In this document: piece by piece, positions 30,771 through 39,406 of the stretch
Position numbering within the stretch: the stretch's first letter is position 1
Layout: every line of letters starts with the position of its first letter
The notes under the pieces: model-generated
What the model was told of the DNA's origin: nothing
Database searches by the model: none
The model's input: only the letters and a program-made list of their open reading frames with translations
Source: SIG78 sp036677805
GTDB taxonomy: Bacteria > Verrucomicrobiota > Lentisphaeria > Victivallales > Victivallaceae
Length of the DNA stretch: 64,000 bases
Direction: 5' to 3'
NCBI GenBank assembly: GCA_036677805.1
Contig: JAVBVS010000016.1
Span: forward strand, 124,001-188,000
Translations under genes and position numbers: made by a program

Positions 30771-32702
30771 ATGGCTCTTGACCATGGTTCGAATCAAACC
30801 GTCTGTGAAAATGACTGCGGATGCCGGTGTGGTTGCGGTCACGGGTCCGAATCCGGCGGCCGCAACCGCATGATCCTGCGGTTGGGCGCGGCGTTTCTGC
30901 TCACCGTCGCGGCGGCATCGGCGCCATTGCCCGGCTGGCTGGCCGGCGGATTCTTCTTCGCCGCCTATCTGCTGGCGGGTTTCGAGGTGCTGCTGGCCGC
31001 CGCCCGGAATATCGGCCGGGGACAGCTGTTCGATGAAAATTTTCTGATGAGTCTGGCTTCGCTCGGCGCTTTCGCCATCGGCGAAAGCGCCGAAGCGGTC
31101 GCGGTCATGATCTTTTACGGCATCGGCGAACTGCTTCAGAATGCCGCGGTGGCCCGATCGCAGAAAAATATCGAAAGCCTGATCGACCTGCGCAGCGACC
31201 AGGCCCATGTCAAGCGCGACGGCATACTGCATACCGTCGCGCCGGAAACGGTCGTCCCCGGCGACATCATCGTAGTCAAGCCCGGCGAAAAAATTCCGCT
31301 GGACGGCGAAGTTCTCACCGGAGAAGCCTACCTCGACCTCCGGGCGCTGACCGGAGAAGCCGCCCCGGTTCACGCCGAACCCGGCAAGACGGTCTATTCC
31401 GGCGGCATTGCACTCGACGGTCTCCTCGAAATCCGGGTTTCCAGACCCTTCGCCGAATCCACCGTCAGCCGGATTCTCGAACTGGTCCGCCACGCGGCGG
31501 AAAAAAAGTCGGCGACGGAGCGGTTCATCACCCGTTTTGCCCGCTGGTATACTCCCGGAGTGGTGCTGCTGGCCGCCGGGCTGGCCGTGATTCCCCCGCT
31601 GGCCGGATTCGGCACATTCGACGAGTGGGTCTACCGGGCGCTGAGTCTGCTGATCATCTCCTGCCCCTGTGCGCTGGTGCTGTCGATTCCGCTCGGATTT
31701 TTCGGCGGCATCGGGGGAGCCGCCCGCAACGGCATTCTGGTCAAGGGCGGCAACGATCTCGACGCCCTGACCGCGGTCGGGACGGTGGCATTCGACAAAA
31801 CCGGGACGCTGACCGCGGGTGTTTTTGAAGTGGCGGAATCCTGTCCGGCGCCGGGCGTCGACGCGGCTTTGCTGCTGAGCTCGGCCGCCGCCGCCGAAGC
31901 GCATTCCAATCATCCGATCGCCCGTTCGATCCTGAATGCTTACGGACGCCCTCCGGCTGAAGCGACCGAAGTCCGTGAATTTCCGGGTATGGGGGTCAAG
32001 GTCGAAAGCGCCGGAGCGACGATTTACGCCGGCAACGCCAGACTGATGCGGCAAATCGGCCTGGAACAACCCGAAGCGGCCTCCGGCACCACGGTTCATG
32101 TCGTCCGCGACGGCCGTTATCTCGGCGCCATCCGCATCGCCGACCGCCTCCGGGACGGCGTCAGAGCCACGCTGGATGAACTCCGCGGCCTCGGCGTTGA
32201 ACGGCTGGCCATGCTGACCGGCGACAACCGCGCCGCCGCCGAAGCGGTGGCGGCGGCAGCCGGCCTCAATCTCTGGCGGGCCGAACTGCTCCCGCAGGAT
32301 AAAGTCGGCGAACTCGAACGGCTGATGGCGACCGAAAAGCCCGGCCGCAAGACCGTCTTCGTCGGCGACGGCATCAATGATGCTCCGGTATTGGCCCGGG
32401 CCGACCTCGGCATCGCCATGGGCGGCGTCGGCTCCGACGCCGCCATCGAAGCGGCGGATGTGGTGGTGATGAATGACGACCTCGCGCGGATCGCGCTGGC
32501 CATCCGCATCGCGCGCAAGACGCGGCGGATCGTCTGGCAGAATATCCTGTTCGCGCTCGGCTGCAAAGGCGCAATTCTGCTGCTGGCGGTGACGGGCCAC
32601 GTCTCGGTATGGGTTGCGATCTTCGCCGACGTCGGCGTCGCGCTGCTGGCCGTAGCCAATTCGATGCGCGCATTGCGCTCCGGCCATCCGAGCGTGCCCT
32701 AG
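30771..32702 (+). CDS. Heavy-metal P1B-type ATPase (Zn/Cd/Pb class by membrane signature)
   Basis: The 643-aa efflux pump has a short Cys-rich tail (C12, C16, C18, C20, C22 within the first 25 residues) in place of the usual heavy-metal-associated domain. The TGEAAPV actuator loop, the SCPCALVLS transmembrane metal site (CPC, about residue 298), the phosphorylated Asp in DKTGTLT (about 342), HSNHPIA and GDGINDAP (about 541) are all intact. In the last two helices the Lys of LGCKGAILL and the Asp of IFADVGVALL match the zinc/cadmium/lead group, not the copper group. It is preceded by csoR and a CsoR-type operator, so expression should rise with excess metal. It probably exports divalent metal from the cytoplasm. 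Confidence 0.92.
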   Translation: MALDHGSNQTVCENDCGCRCGCGHGSESGGRNRMILRLGAAFLLTVAAASAPLPGWLAGGFFFAAYLLAGFEVLLAAARNIGRGQLFDENFLMSLASLGAFAIGESAEAVAVMIFYGIGELLQNAAVARSQKNIESLIDLRSDQAHVKRDGILHTVAPETVVPGDIIVVKPGEKIPLDGEVLTGEAYLDLRALTGEAAPVHAEPGKTVYSGGIALDGLLEIRVSRPFAESTVSRILELVRHAAEKKSATERFITRFARWYTPGVVLLAAGLAVIPPLAGFGTFDEWVYRALSLLIISCPCALVLSIPLGFFGGIGGAARNGILVKGGNDLDALTAVGTVAFDKTGTLTAGVFEVAESCPAPGVDAALLLSSAAAAEAHSNHPIARSILNAYGRPPAEATEVREFPGMGVKVESAGATIYAGNARLMRQIGLEQPEAASGTTVHVVRDGRYLGAIRIADRLRDGVRATLDELRGLGVERLAMLTGDNRAAAEAVAAAAGLNLWRAELLPQDKVGELERLMATEKPGRKTVFVGDGINDAPVLARADLGIAMGGVGSDAAIEAADVVVMNDDLARIALAIRIARKTRRIVWQNILFALGCKGAILLLAVTGHVSVWVAIFADVGVALLAVANSMRALRSGHPSVP

Positions 32703-32727
32703 GCGCACAGTCCGAAACAGCCGGAAG

Positions 32728-33477
32728 TTATTCCTCGCGGCGGATGGTTTCGTCCAGACGGTATTGCAGTCGGCGGCGGGTGGCGCGGCCGTAGTCGATT
32801 GCCCGGGCCGGACAATTCTGGATGCAGGCGACGCATTGCATGCAGTCGCCGTGCCAGACCGGACGGCCATTTTCCAGCGTGATATTGTCCAGCGGACAGA
32901 GTTTGACGCACAACCCGCAGCCGGTGCAGCGATTGTCGGCGGCAAATTTCCGGTCGCGGGCGAACCGGCTGAACAATGGCGCCACCAGAGCGGAGATCAG
33001 CGCCGGACACGGCCCCCGACGCAAGCGGAATTCCCGCCGCTTCGCCCGAATCCCCTCGCCGATTTGCGGAATGAGTTTGCGGGCCTCGGCAATTTTGGCC
33101 GCAATCGATTTGTCCGACTCCCGATTGTACATCAGAATGTAGTTGGCAGGCATCTTGACGGTGTAGCCGCTATCGAGCGCAATCGATTTGCCGAGCAGCC
33201 GGACGGCGTCTCCGGCGAATTCGCCCATGGTGGCGACGGCATAGACGAACGCGCCCGGCTCGACCTCCAGCCGCCGCACGAAATCGACCACGAAGCGGGG
33301 CGGCGCCCAGGCATAGACCGGAAACACGATACCGAGCACCTCGCCGGACCGAACCGGCGGCGGAATTTCCCCGCGTTTCACGAGTTCCGTAATTGACCCG
33401 GCGCGGTCGCCGGTCTCACGGGCCAGCGCTTCCGCGACCCATTGCGAGTTGCCGGTGGTGGAAAAATAGTAAATCAT
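32728..33477 (-). CDS. EFR1 family flavodoxin-ferredoxin protein
   Basis: The 249-aa product fuses a flavodoxin-like N-terminal domain (YYFSTTGNSQWVAEALA binds FMN phosphate, with VFPVYAWAPPRFVVDFV) to a C-terminal double [4Fe-4S] ferredoxin. The clusters are in RCTGCGLCVKLCP and CMQCVACIQNCP. This is the EFR1 layout, used for low-potential electron transfer in anaerobes; partners are unknown. The start MIYYFSTTGNS fits the family, and the 37 upstream in-frame codons are Arg-rich and unlike protein. It lies convergent to the metal ATPase gene. Confidence 0.85.
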   Translation of the reverse strand: MIYYFSTTGNSQWVAEALARETGDRAGSITELVKRGEIPPPVRSGEVLGIVFPVYAWAPPRFVVDFVRRLEVEPGAFVYAVATMGEFAGDAVRLLGKSIALDSGYTVKMPANYILMYNRESDKSIAAKIAEARKLIPQIGEGIRAKRREFRLRRGPCPALISALVAPLFSRFARDRKFAADNRCTGCGLCVKLCPLDNITLENGRPVWHGDCMQCVACIQNCPARAIDYGRATRRRLQYRLDETIRREE

Positions 33478-33662
33478 AGCCTGCCTCCCCGATTCCCTTG
33501 ACGGAATATTCCGGCCGCTTTGCCGCGCCCTATGTCTCCGGCAGCGCCGCGGCAGCCTGCAATAATATAGCTGGCAGGATCGGGCCATGCAAATCGGAAT
33601 CCCGCAAATTCTGCATCACAGCTGCCGCCGCCGCTTTCCGAAAAGAAAAACACGATACCGGT

Positions 33663-33690
33663 TTGCTTTCCATGGAATCCGTGTTATATT
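33663..33690 (+). promoter_or_regulatory. Promoter of the DtxR-type regulator
   Basis: TTGCTT (33663-33668) and TATATT (33685-33690) are 16 bp apart, 31 bp before the ATG. Confidence 0.5.
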
Positions 33691-33721
33691 CCCGTCAGAC
33701 AAGCAGAACGGAGCAAGTGCC

Positions 33722-34396
33722 ATGCCGGCGAAACTGACCGAAAGCCTGGAAGATTACATCGAAGCGATCGCGGAACTGACCGCTGTGGAGGGCCATGCCC
33801 ACTCCAAGGAAATCGCCGCCAGACTTCAAGTCAAGATGCCCTCCGTGACCGGCGCGCTGCGCCAGCTGGCGAGGATGAATTACATCGTCTACAACACGCA
33901 CTTTCCGGTGGCGCTCACCCCGGCGGGCAAAACGGTTGCCGACCGGGTGATCCGCCGCCACCGGGTATTGCGGAAATTCTTCTCGGATATTCTCGGACTG
34001 CCGGTGCAACAGGCATCCGAAACCGCCTGCAAGCTGGAACACATCATCGATGAAGAAACGGTCGAGCGTTTCGTGATTTTCTCCGAAGCGATTGAAAACC
34101 GCTCCGACGCCCGGCAACTGCAAACTTATCTGACCGAAGCGATGAACAATCTGGCCGCCGGCCATCACGGAACGCTTTGCGTCCTGAGCGATCTTGCGCC
34201 GGGCGAATCGGCCGAAGTCGCGCGCTTCGGGCGCAATCTCAGAGATCCGGAGCGGCTTGATCTCACAGTCGGAACACCGATCACCCTGGAGTCGATATCG
34301 CTGGACAAGCGTTTCTACCACCTTGCCGGCGGCGGCGAAACCTTCGACCTGATTCTCTCCGATGCGGAAAATATCTGGGTGAAACGAATCCGCTGA
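33722..34396 (+). CDS. DtxR/MntR family metal-dependent regulator
   Basis: The 224-aa product has an N-terminal winged helix (LTESLEDYIEAIAEL, with recognition helix QVKMPSVTGALRQLARM), a dimerisation and metal-binding region (RRHRVLRKFFSDIL, CKLEHIIDEETVERFV, the usual metal-ligand His/Glu positions) and a C-terminal SH3/FeoA-like domain (LSDLAPGESAEVARF). The long form with the FeoA-like domain is typical of iron or manganese sensors. It is convergent with feoB, and TTAG-N6-CTAA elements resembling the DtxR box lie upstream of feoA, which makes feoAB the probable target. GGAG lies 8 bp before the ATG. Confidence 0.9.
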   Translation: MPAKLTESLEDYIEAIAELTAVEGHAHSKEIAARLQVKMPSVTGALRQLARMNYIVYNTHFPVALTPAGKTVADRVIRRHRVLRKFFSDILGLPVQQASETACKLEHIIDEETVERFVIFSEAIENRSDARQLQTYLTEAMNNLAAGHHGTLCVLSDLAPGESAEVARFGRNLRDPERLDLTVGTPITLESISLDKRFYHLAGGGETFDLILSDAENIWVKRIR

Positions 34397-34469
34397 TCGA
34401 ATGGATCGGTTGGGACCGTCACCATGATCGTTCCGTCTGCCGGACGGGGATATCCGGCTTCAGGGACAG

Positions 34470-36623
34470 TCAGCCAAGCAGCTGCGTTCCGATCTGAAAC
34501 AACAGTCCTGATTGGTAGACGACCAGAGTCACGACATAGGCCAGCAGCAGCAGTCCGGCCGCCTCGAACCCCGCCATCTTCCACGAATTGAGTTCGCGTC
34601 TGATCACCGCCAGCGTCGCCAGACAGGGAATCGAGAGCAGACAGAAGATCATGATGCAAAACCCCTGAAGCGGCGTATAATGCTTCACCAGCTGGTCGCG
34701 CAGCGGCACCGATTCCTCGTCCGCCTCGCCTTCGGCATAGAGAATGCCCAGCTGAGAGACGAACACTTCCTTGGCCGCCAGCGCGCCGATGCTCGCGGTG
34801 GTCAGCTTCCAGTCGAAGCCGATGGGCCGGAATGCCGGTTCGAGGAATTTGCCGACCCGGCCCGAAACGGTATACTCCATCGCCTCAGCCTGTCTGGCAT
34901 TTTCCAGCATGACGACGGCGGCGTCCCGCTCCTCCGCGGTGAGCTTCGGAGCGGCCTGAGCCGCGGCGATGGCGGCATCGTAATCTCTGGAGAATTTCTT
35001 TTTCTCCGGCCAGCTGTTGCAGATATAAAGAATGATGCTGGTCGCCAGAATGATCGTCCCGGCCTTCTGCACATACATCCGGCCGCGGTCCCACATATGG
35101 AGCATCAGGCTCTTGAAAGTCGGCATGCGGTAGGGCGGCAGCTCCATCAAATATACCTCGCCCTCGCCTTTGAACAGCGTCGACTTCATCACCCGGGCCG
35201 CGATCAGGGCGACCGCCACTCCGATCAGATAAATCAGCCACATCACAAACGCCTGATAACGCGCCGCGAAAAATGCCGGAATGATCAAAGCATAAATCGG
35301 CAGCCGCGCGCCGCAGCTCATCAGCGGCAGGACCATGATGGTGGTGGTGCGGTCGCGTTCGGATTCGATGGTGCGCGTCGCCATGATCGCCGGCACGCTG
35401 CAACCGAAGCCGAGCACCAGCGGCACGAAGGAACGGCCCTGAAGGCCGAAGCGGCGCATGATGCCGTCCATCACGAAGGCGGCGCGCGCCATGTAGCCGG
35501 AGTCCTCCAGCAGCGCAATGGCGAAGAAAAGAAAGAGAATGTTGGGCAGAAACACCAGCACGCCGCCCACGCCGCCGATCACCCCGTCGGTCAGGAGCGA
35601 ACGCCAATAGGGCCAGCTGGCTTCCGGCCAGGAATTTTTGACCGTGTCGGCCAGCCAGGCGAAGCCGTCTTCGATATAGCCCATGAACGGCTCGGCGCAG
35701 GTGAAGGTAAAGTAAAACGTCAAATAGATGATCAGGAAAAAGAGCGGCAATCCGAGAATCTGGTTGGTCATCACCGTATCGATCCGGTCGGAAATTTCGC
35801 GGCGGCGCTCCTGCGATATGCCGATGGCGTCGCGGCAGGCCCCGGCCAGCATCGCATAACGGCGGTCGGCCATGAAGGTATCGGCGTTGATGGCGTGCTT
35901 GCTCCAGAGGTGTTTGATCTGATTTTCGACCTCTTCGCCCGCCGGATGGAATTCCGCGATCCGCGTGACCGAGGAGTCGCGCTCCAGGAGCTTGATGGCG
36001 AAGAAGCGCGACGGGATATGACTGTACCGCGACGCCTGAAGCGCATCGATCCGAGCCGCCACCGCATTCACCGCATCGTCAATATCCGCGCCATAGGAAA
36101 GCATGGGCACGCCGTGATCGCCAAGGCGGCTCAGTGTTTCCGTCAGGCGCTCCAACAGCGGCCGCACTCCGCCGGTTTTGCAGCCGACGGTCGGAACGAT
36201 CGGCGAGCCGAAGTAGCGTTCCAATTTATCCAGATCGAATTTGACCCCCTTGCTTTCGGCTTCGTCGCTCATATTGAACGCCAGCAGCATCGGGATATGA
36301 AGCTCCGCCAGCTGCGTGGTCAGATAGAGGCTCCGCTGCGGGATGGTGGAGTCGATCACGTTGAGAATCAGGTCGATGCCCGGCTTCATCAGCTCCTGAA
36401 ACACCACCTCTTCCTCCGGCGAACTCGACGACAGCGAATAAACTCCGGGGAGGTCGATCAGCTCGATCTCCATGCCGTGGAGGGTGAAACGACCGGACTT
36501 GCTTTCAACGGTCACGCCGGGATAGTTGCCGACATGCTGCCGCGCGCCGGTCAACGCATTGAAAATGCAGGTCTTGCCGCAGTTGGGATTGCCCGCGAGC
36601 GCAATTCGGTAATGCCGCTTCAT
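34470..36623 (-). CDS. feoB: Ferrous iron transport protein B
   Basis: The 717-aa inner-membrane protein imports Fe(II). The cytoplasmic GTPase domain has G1 GNPNCGKT (residues 10-17), G3 LIDLPGVYSL and G4-region AFNMSDEAES. The helical GDI-like spacer follows, then paired Gate motifs: VFLPNILFLFFAIALLEDSGYMARAAF (within helices near residues 345-375, with the conserved Cys in VLGFGCSVPAIMATR) and the matching C-terminal half. LPPYRMPTFKSL is the FeoB-associated loop. Length is normal. It begins 1 bp after the feoA stop, so the two are co-translated, and lies convergent to the DtxR-type gene. Confidence 0.97.
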   Translation of the reverse strand: MKRHYRIALAGNPNCGKTCIFNALTGARQHVGNYPGVTVESKSGRFTLHGMEIELIDLPGVYSLSSSSPEEEVVFQELMKPGIDLILNVIDSTIPQRSLYLTTQLAELHIPMLLAFNMSDEAESKGVKFDLDKLERYFGSPIVPTVGCKTGGVRPLLERLTETLSRLGDHGVPMLSYGADIDDAVNAVAARIDALQASRYSHIPSRFFAIKLLERDSSVTRIAEFHPAGEEVENQIKHLWSKHAINADTFMADRRYAMLAGACRDAIGISQERRREISDRIDTVMTNQILGLPLFFLIIYLTFYFTFTCAEPFMGYIEDGFAWLADTVKNSWPEASWPYWRSLLTDGVIGGVGGVLVFLPNILFLFFAIALLEDSGYMARAAFVMDGIMRRFGLQGRSFVPLVLGFGCSVPAIMATRTIESERDRTTTIMVLPLMSCGARLPIYALIIPAFFAARYQAFVMWLIYLIGVAVALIAARVMKSTLFKGEGEVYLMELPPYRMPTFKSLMLHMWDRGRMYVQKAGTIILATSIILYICNSWPEKKKFSRDYDAAIAAAQAAPKLTAEERDAAVVMLENARQAEAMEYTVSGRVGKFLEPAFRPIGFDWKLTTASIGALAAKEVFVSQLGILYAEGEADEESVPLRDQLVKHYTPLQGFCIMIFCLLSIPCLATLAVIRRELNSWKMAGFEAAGLLLLAYVVTLVVYQSGLLFQIGTQLLG

Positions 36624-36624
36624 G

Positions 36625-36945
36625 TCATTCGCCCGCCTTCCGCATCACAATATTGACCGCATCGTCGCGGTGGAGCGCCATGCTCGTCGCCATGACCTTG
36701 ACCCGCAGCAGACCGCCGAAAGGCGCATGCGCCTCCATCCGCAGTTCCGAACCGGCGACCAGACCGATATCGGCGAATTTCTTGCGCCCGCGCATCTTGG
36801 GCATGACCGTGACGATGGTCGCGGTGGCGCCGATCGGAAGCTCGGCCAGCGTCAGCTCCGTTCGCTCCGCCGCCTGGCCGCGGCAGCCACACAATCCGTC
36901 GCCGCGGCCGCCTTCTCCACAGGAACACTTTTTCATTCCGAACAT
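36625..36945 (-). CDS. feoA: FeoA protein with cysteine-rich N-terminal extension
   Basis: The 106-aa protein has the FeoA SH3-like domain (LTLAELPIGATATIVTVM, KKFADIGLVAGSELRMEA, MALHRDDAVNIVM) that supports FeoB activity. Its first 22 residues add four cysteines as two CxC pairs (C7, C9, C19, C21) joined by a Gly-rich linker, resembling the Cys-rich FeoC or FeoB tails of other species and perhaps binding metal or a cluster. MFGMKKC was chosen as start because AAGG lies 9 bp upstream; an ATG three codons earlier abuts that site. Its stop is 1 bp before the feoB ATG. The leader upstream is unusually long, about 230 nt from the better promoter. Confidence 0.9.
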   Translation of the reverse strand: MFGMKKCSCGEGGRGDGLCGCRGQAAERTELTLAELPIGATATIVTVMPKMRGRKKFADIGLVAGSELRMEAHAPFGGLLRVKVMATSMALHRDDAVNIVMRKAGE

Positions 36946-37369
36946 GGCATCCATCCTTGAGTTAACCGTTCATCATTCCGTAAATTCCGCTCCGGCCGGG
37001 GTTCTTTCCGCCGCGAGGTTTTTTCCATAATCATCCGCCGCCGGAAGTCCCCCCACCGACCGCACTTCATCCGGCATTTCCGCATCGTCCATTATTAGCA
37101 AAAACTAAGTTTAATCTTCCAAATCCGCAGCACTCATTTTGCGTCCTGCTGAAAACGAGGCCTTGAAGATGTTAGACGGGAATAATATAATGGGAATTTT
37201 TCATTTTGCAATTAGAAACATCTAACTTTTTGAAAATTTTATTTTCCCCGGGCGTCCCGAGCCTCGATACCATCCCCGAACATGCCTGCCGGGCCGCAAT
37301 CACCGCCGGTGGATTTGAACTTTTCCGTTCCAGGCGGTATAGTATGGCGTTTGCCGAAAGGAATGATTC
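36946..37369. promoter_or_regulatory. 424-bp control region: feoAB promoter(s), DtxR-like boxes, divergent DUF1275 promoter
   Basis: No gene is seen here. On the minus strand TTGCAA (37211-37206) and TATATT (37189-37184), 16 bp apart, form a feoAB promoter. TTAG-N6-CTAA occurs at 37212-37225 (touching the -35), at 37095-37108, and with one mismatch at 37172-37185 (over the -10/start). TTAG-N6-CTAA is part of the classic DtxR box. A rightward promoter for the next gene is at 37315-37343. The part between 36960 and 37080 is GC-rich and featureless. Confidence 0.6.
37315..37343 (+). promoter_or_regulatory. Promoter of the DUF1275 gene
   Basis: TTGAAC (37315-37320) and TATAGT (37338-37343) are 17 bp apart, 26 bp before the ATG; AAAGGA lies between. 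Confidence 0.6.
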
Positions 37370-38062
37370 ATGAACACCTCCGCCATCCACGCCGAACGGC
37401 TGACCGCCGCCTGTCTGTTGAGCGTTGTCGGCGGCTTTCTGGATATCTACACCTATTTGTACCGGGGCAAGGTGTTCGCCAATGCCGTGACCGGCAATAT
37501 GGTGCTTTTCGGCTACAGTCTGGCCGAGCTGCAATGGCGGCAATGCGGCCGCTATCTGCTGGCGATCCTGTTCTATGCGCTCGGGGTCTTCGCCGCCGAA
37601 CTCGTCCACCGCAAACTGCCCGCGTTCCGGCGGATCGGCTGGCATCAGCTGGTGATCGCGCTGGAGTTGCTTTGCCTGGCGCCGGTGGTGTTCATCCCCT
37701 ACGGCGACTTCGACTTCGCGGTCAACGCGTTGATCGCGTTCGTCTGCGCGCTTCAGGTGCAGACCTTCCGCCGGGTGCGCGGACTGCCCTTCGCCTCGAC
37801 CATGTGCACCGGCAATCTGCGCAGCGGCACCGAAGCGCTGTTCCGGAGCGGAGTGACCGGAGACTGGGACGAACTCGCCAAGGCGTACCATTACTATCTG
37901 GTCATCGGCTGCTTCATCGTCGGAGCGGCGGCGGGCGCGGTGCTGCTCAAAACATTCGGGCATCTGATCTTTCTGCTGGCGCCGCTGGGGCTGGCGGCGG
38001 TCTTTTTCCTGATCGCGCCGCCGTCGCAGCGTCCGCTGTGGCGGCTCTTTCGCAAAGCATAA
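37370..38062 (+). CDS. YoaK/DUF1275 family membrane protein
   Basis: The 230-aa integral membrane protein has six predicted helices. The family pattern is visible in LLSVVGGFLDIYTYLYRG, VFANAVTGNMVLFGYSLA, ALIAFVCALQVQTFRRVRG and STMCTGNLRSGTEALF; the repeated TGN motifs are diagnostic. DUF1275 proteins are of unknown biochemical function and possibly transporters. It has its own promoter and AAAGGA 8 bp before the ATG. The gene is divergent from feoAB and convergent with the LarA-type gene. Confidence 0.88.
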   Translation: MNTSAIHAERLTAACLLSVVGGFLDIYTYLYRGKVFANAVTGNMVLFGYSLAELQWRQCGRYLLAILFYALGVFAAELVHRKLPAFRRIGWHQLVIALELLCLAPVVFIPYGDFDFAVNALIAFVCALQVQTFRRVRGLPFASTMCTGNLRSGTEALFRSGVTGDWDELAKAYHYYLVIGCFIVGAAAGAVLLKTFGHLIFLLAPLGLAAVFFLIAPPSQRPLWRLFRKA

Positions 38063-38090
38063 AAAAAGGCCGCGCGATTGCCGCGCGGCC
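38061..38090 (-). terminator. Intrinsic terminator of the LarA-type gene
   Basis: GGCCGCGCG and CGCGCGGCC form a 9-bp stem with a 5-nt loop. Read leftward, seven T residues follow. It lies within 17 bp of the LarA-type stop and overlaps the end of the convergent DUF1275 gene. Confidence 0.85.
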
Positions 38091-38106
38091 CTCCCCCCGT
38101 AATGGT

Positions 38107-39390
38107 TCAATCCCGTTCAAGTTTTTCGCGGGTCGACCACAGACCGGCCGACGGGGTTGAAATGAAGTAAATCTCTTCGCCGTCGGGCATGGTGTTGAAG
38201 CCGGTTTTGAGCCGGGTTACATCATAACGCGCCAGAGTCTCGCCGAGATCGGCGTAATTGAAATTCACCCCCTCGATTTCGGCCCGGCTCAAATATCCCG
38301 GCGCATAGGTGATTTGGAACCGGCCTTCGCTCGAGCCGTGAATCAGATGCGCGGTGGCATGAGTCAAATCCTGAAGCACCGGCTCCCGCTTCCACAATTC
38401 CATGATCCGCGGCGTGCCGCAATAGCCGTACCGGCGGATCACCGCGTCGACCTCCGGCTGTTCGCCGAAGCGGCAGAGCCCCGGCGCGATGATCAGGAGT
38501 TCGCCGCCGTCGGCCATGGCCATGCGGGTGCGGTAAATCGCCTTGTTGGCCACCCAGGTGCTGCGGAATTCGTCGCCCTGCATCACCGCGACCACCTTTT
38601 TGAGCGGCGGCACGATGGTGATGTTCTGTTGCGCCGACAAATCCGCCGCGTCGTAATAGGTCTGGAGATCGTCGCCGACGAAGACCCCGGTGTGCGCCAG
38701 CTTGCCGGAGTCGTCATACGCCATGACCACCTGAAAGAAGAAATCCGGCAATCCGTCCAGATACTCGTCCTGCGCCTGATTGTAGCAGGCCCGCAGCGGC
38801 GTGACCCGCCGACCGAGGTTGTTTTCGATCCCGCAGCAGGCGGCCATCATATGAGAGGCGCAGATCATCGACTTGCCGCCGAGGCCGATGAAATAATTCT
38901 TGTTGTGATTGGCGAACCCCAGCACTTCGTGCGGCACCACATGGCCGATATTGACGATCAGATCCCACGAACGGTCGCACAGAATCGAATTCACGCAAAC
39001 CGGAATTTCCCAGTCCGCCCGGCCCTGCGAAACCTCTTTCACGAACTCCGCCGAAACCGCACCAAGCGTAGAGCAGCCCTCGCGCCAATCGTGCACCAGA
39101 ATCCGATCCTCCGGAATCGCACCGAACATCCGGCGGTTTTCCTCCGGCGTATGCGGCACATGCTGGCCCAGCGTCGGCATCACCCAGACCTCCGCCTCGC
39201 GGGCGAAAATCCGGTAGAACTCCTCCGCGATCCAGCCCGCTCCGCTGTGGGCGCGGGTGATGTCCGGCGGCAGCAGCAACACTTTCCGGGGATGCGCGCA
39301 GATCCGTTTCCGCGCCGCCTCCGCCGCCCGGTGCACCAGTTGCAACATCTCCTCACGCGAAATCGCTCCGACTTCTCCAAACCATGACAT
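38107..39390 (-). CDS. LarA family nickel-pincer racemase/epimerase (DUF2088)
   Basis: The 427-aa protein is homologous to lactate racemase LarA, which uses a nickel-pincer nucleotide covalently held by a lysine. The cofactor residues keep their spacing: His77 (TLGQHVPH), His154 (VVPHEVLGF), Lys164 (ANHNKNYF) and His180 (CASHMMA). The gaps of 10 and 16 residues equal those between His174, Lys184 and His200 of the Lactobacillus enzyme. DITRAHSG near the N terminus and GGELLIIAPGLCRFG are also family-like. The substrate may be lactate or a sugar acid; PVC-group LarA homologues vary. A LarE gene lies 11 kb away. An operator-like element shared with the neighbouring CobN-type operon sits 17 bp before the start. 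Confidence 0.85.
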   Translation of the reverse strand: MSWFGEVGAISREEMLQLVHRAAEAARKRICAHPRKVLLLPPDITRAHSGAGWIAEEFYRIFAREAEVWVMPTLGQHVPHTPEENRRMFGAIPEDRILVHDWREGCSTLGAVSAEFVKEVSQGRADWEIPVCVNSILCDRSWDLIVNIGHVVPHEVLGFANHNKNYFIGLGGKSMICASHMMAACCGIENNLGRRVTPLRACYNQAQDEYLDGLPDFFFQVVMAYDDSGKLAHTGVFVGDDLQTYYDAADLSAQQNITIVPPLKKVVAVMQGDEFRSTWVANKAIYRTRMAMADGGELLIIAPGLCRFGEQPEVDAVIRRYGYCGTPRIMELWKREPVLQDLTHATAHLIHGSSEGRFQITYAPGYLSRAEIEGVNFNYADLGETLARYDVTRLKTGFNTMPDGEEIYFISTPSAGLWSTREKLERD

Positions 39391-39406
39391 GATCCCGACT
39401 CCCGTA

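Noticed and set aside
30786..30796. GGTTCGAATC resembling a tRNA T-loop
   Set aside because: It lies inside the ATPase coding start, with no acceptor or anticodon stems around it.
30483..32945. 820-codon open frame on the - strand
   Set aside because: It spans csoR, the ATPase promoter/operator and the whole ATPase gene in antisense; the sense genes have all catalytic motifs.
34512..36656. 714-codon open frame on the + strand
   Set aside because: Antisense to feoB, which is complete and unmistakable.
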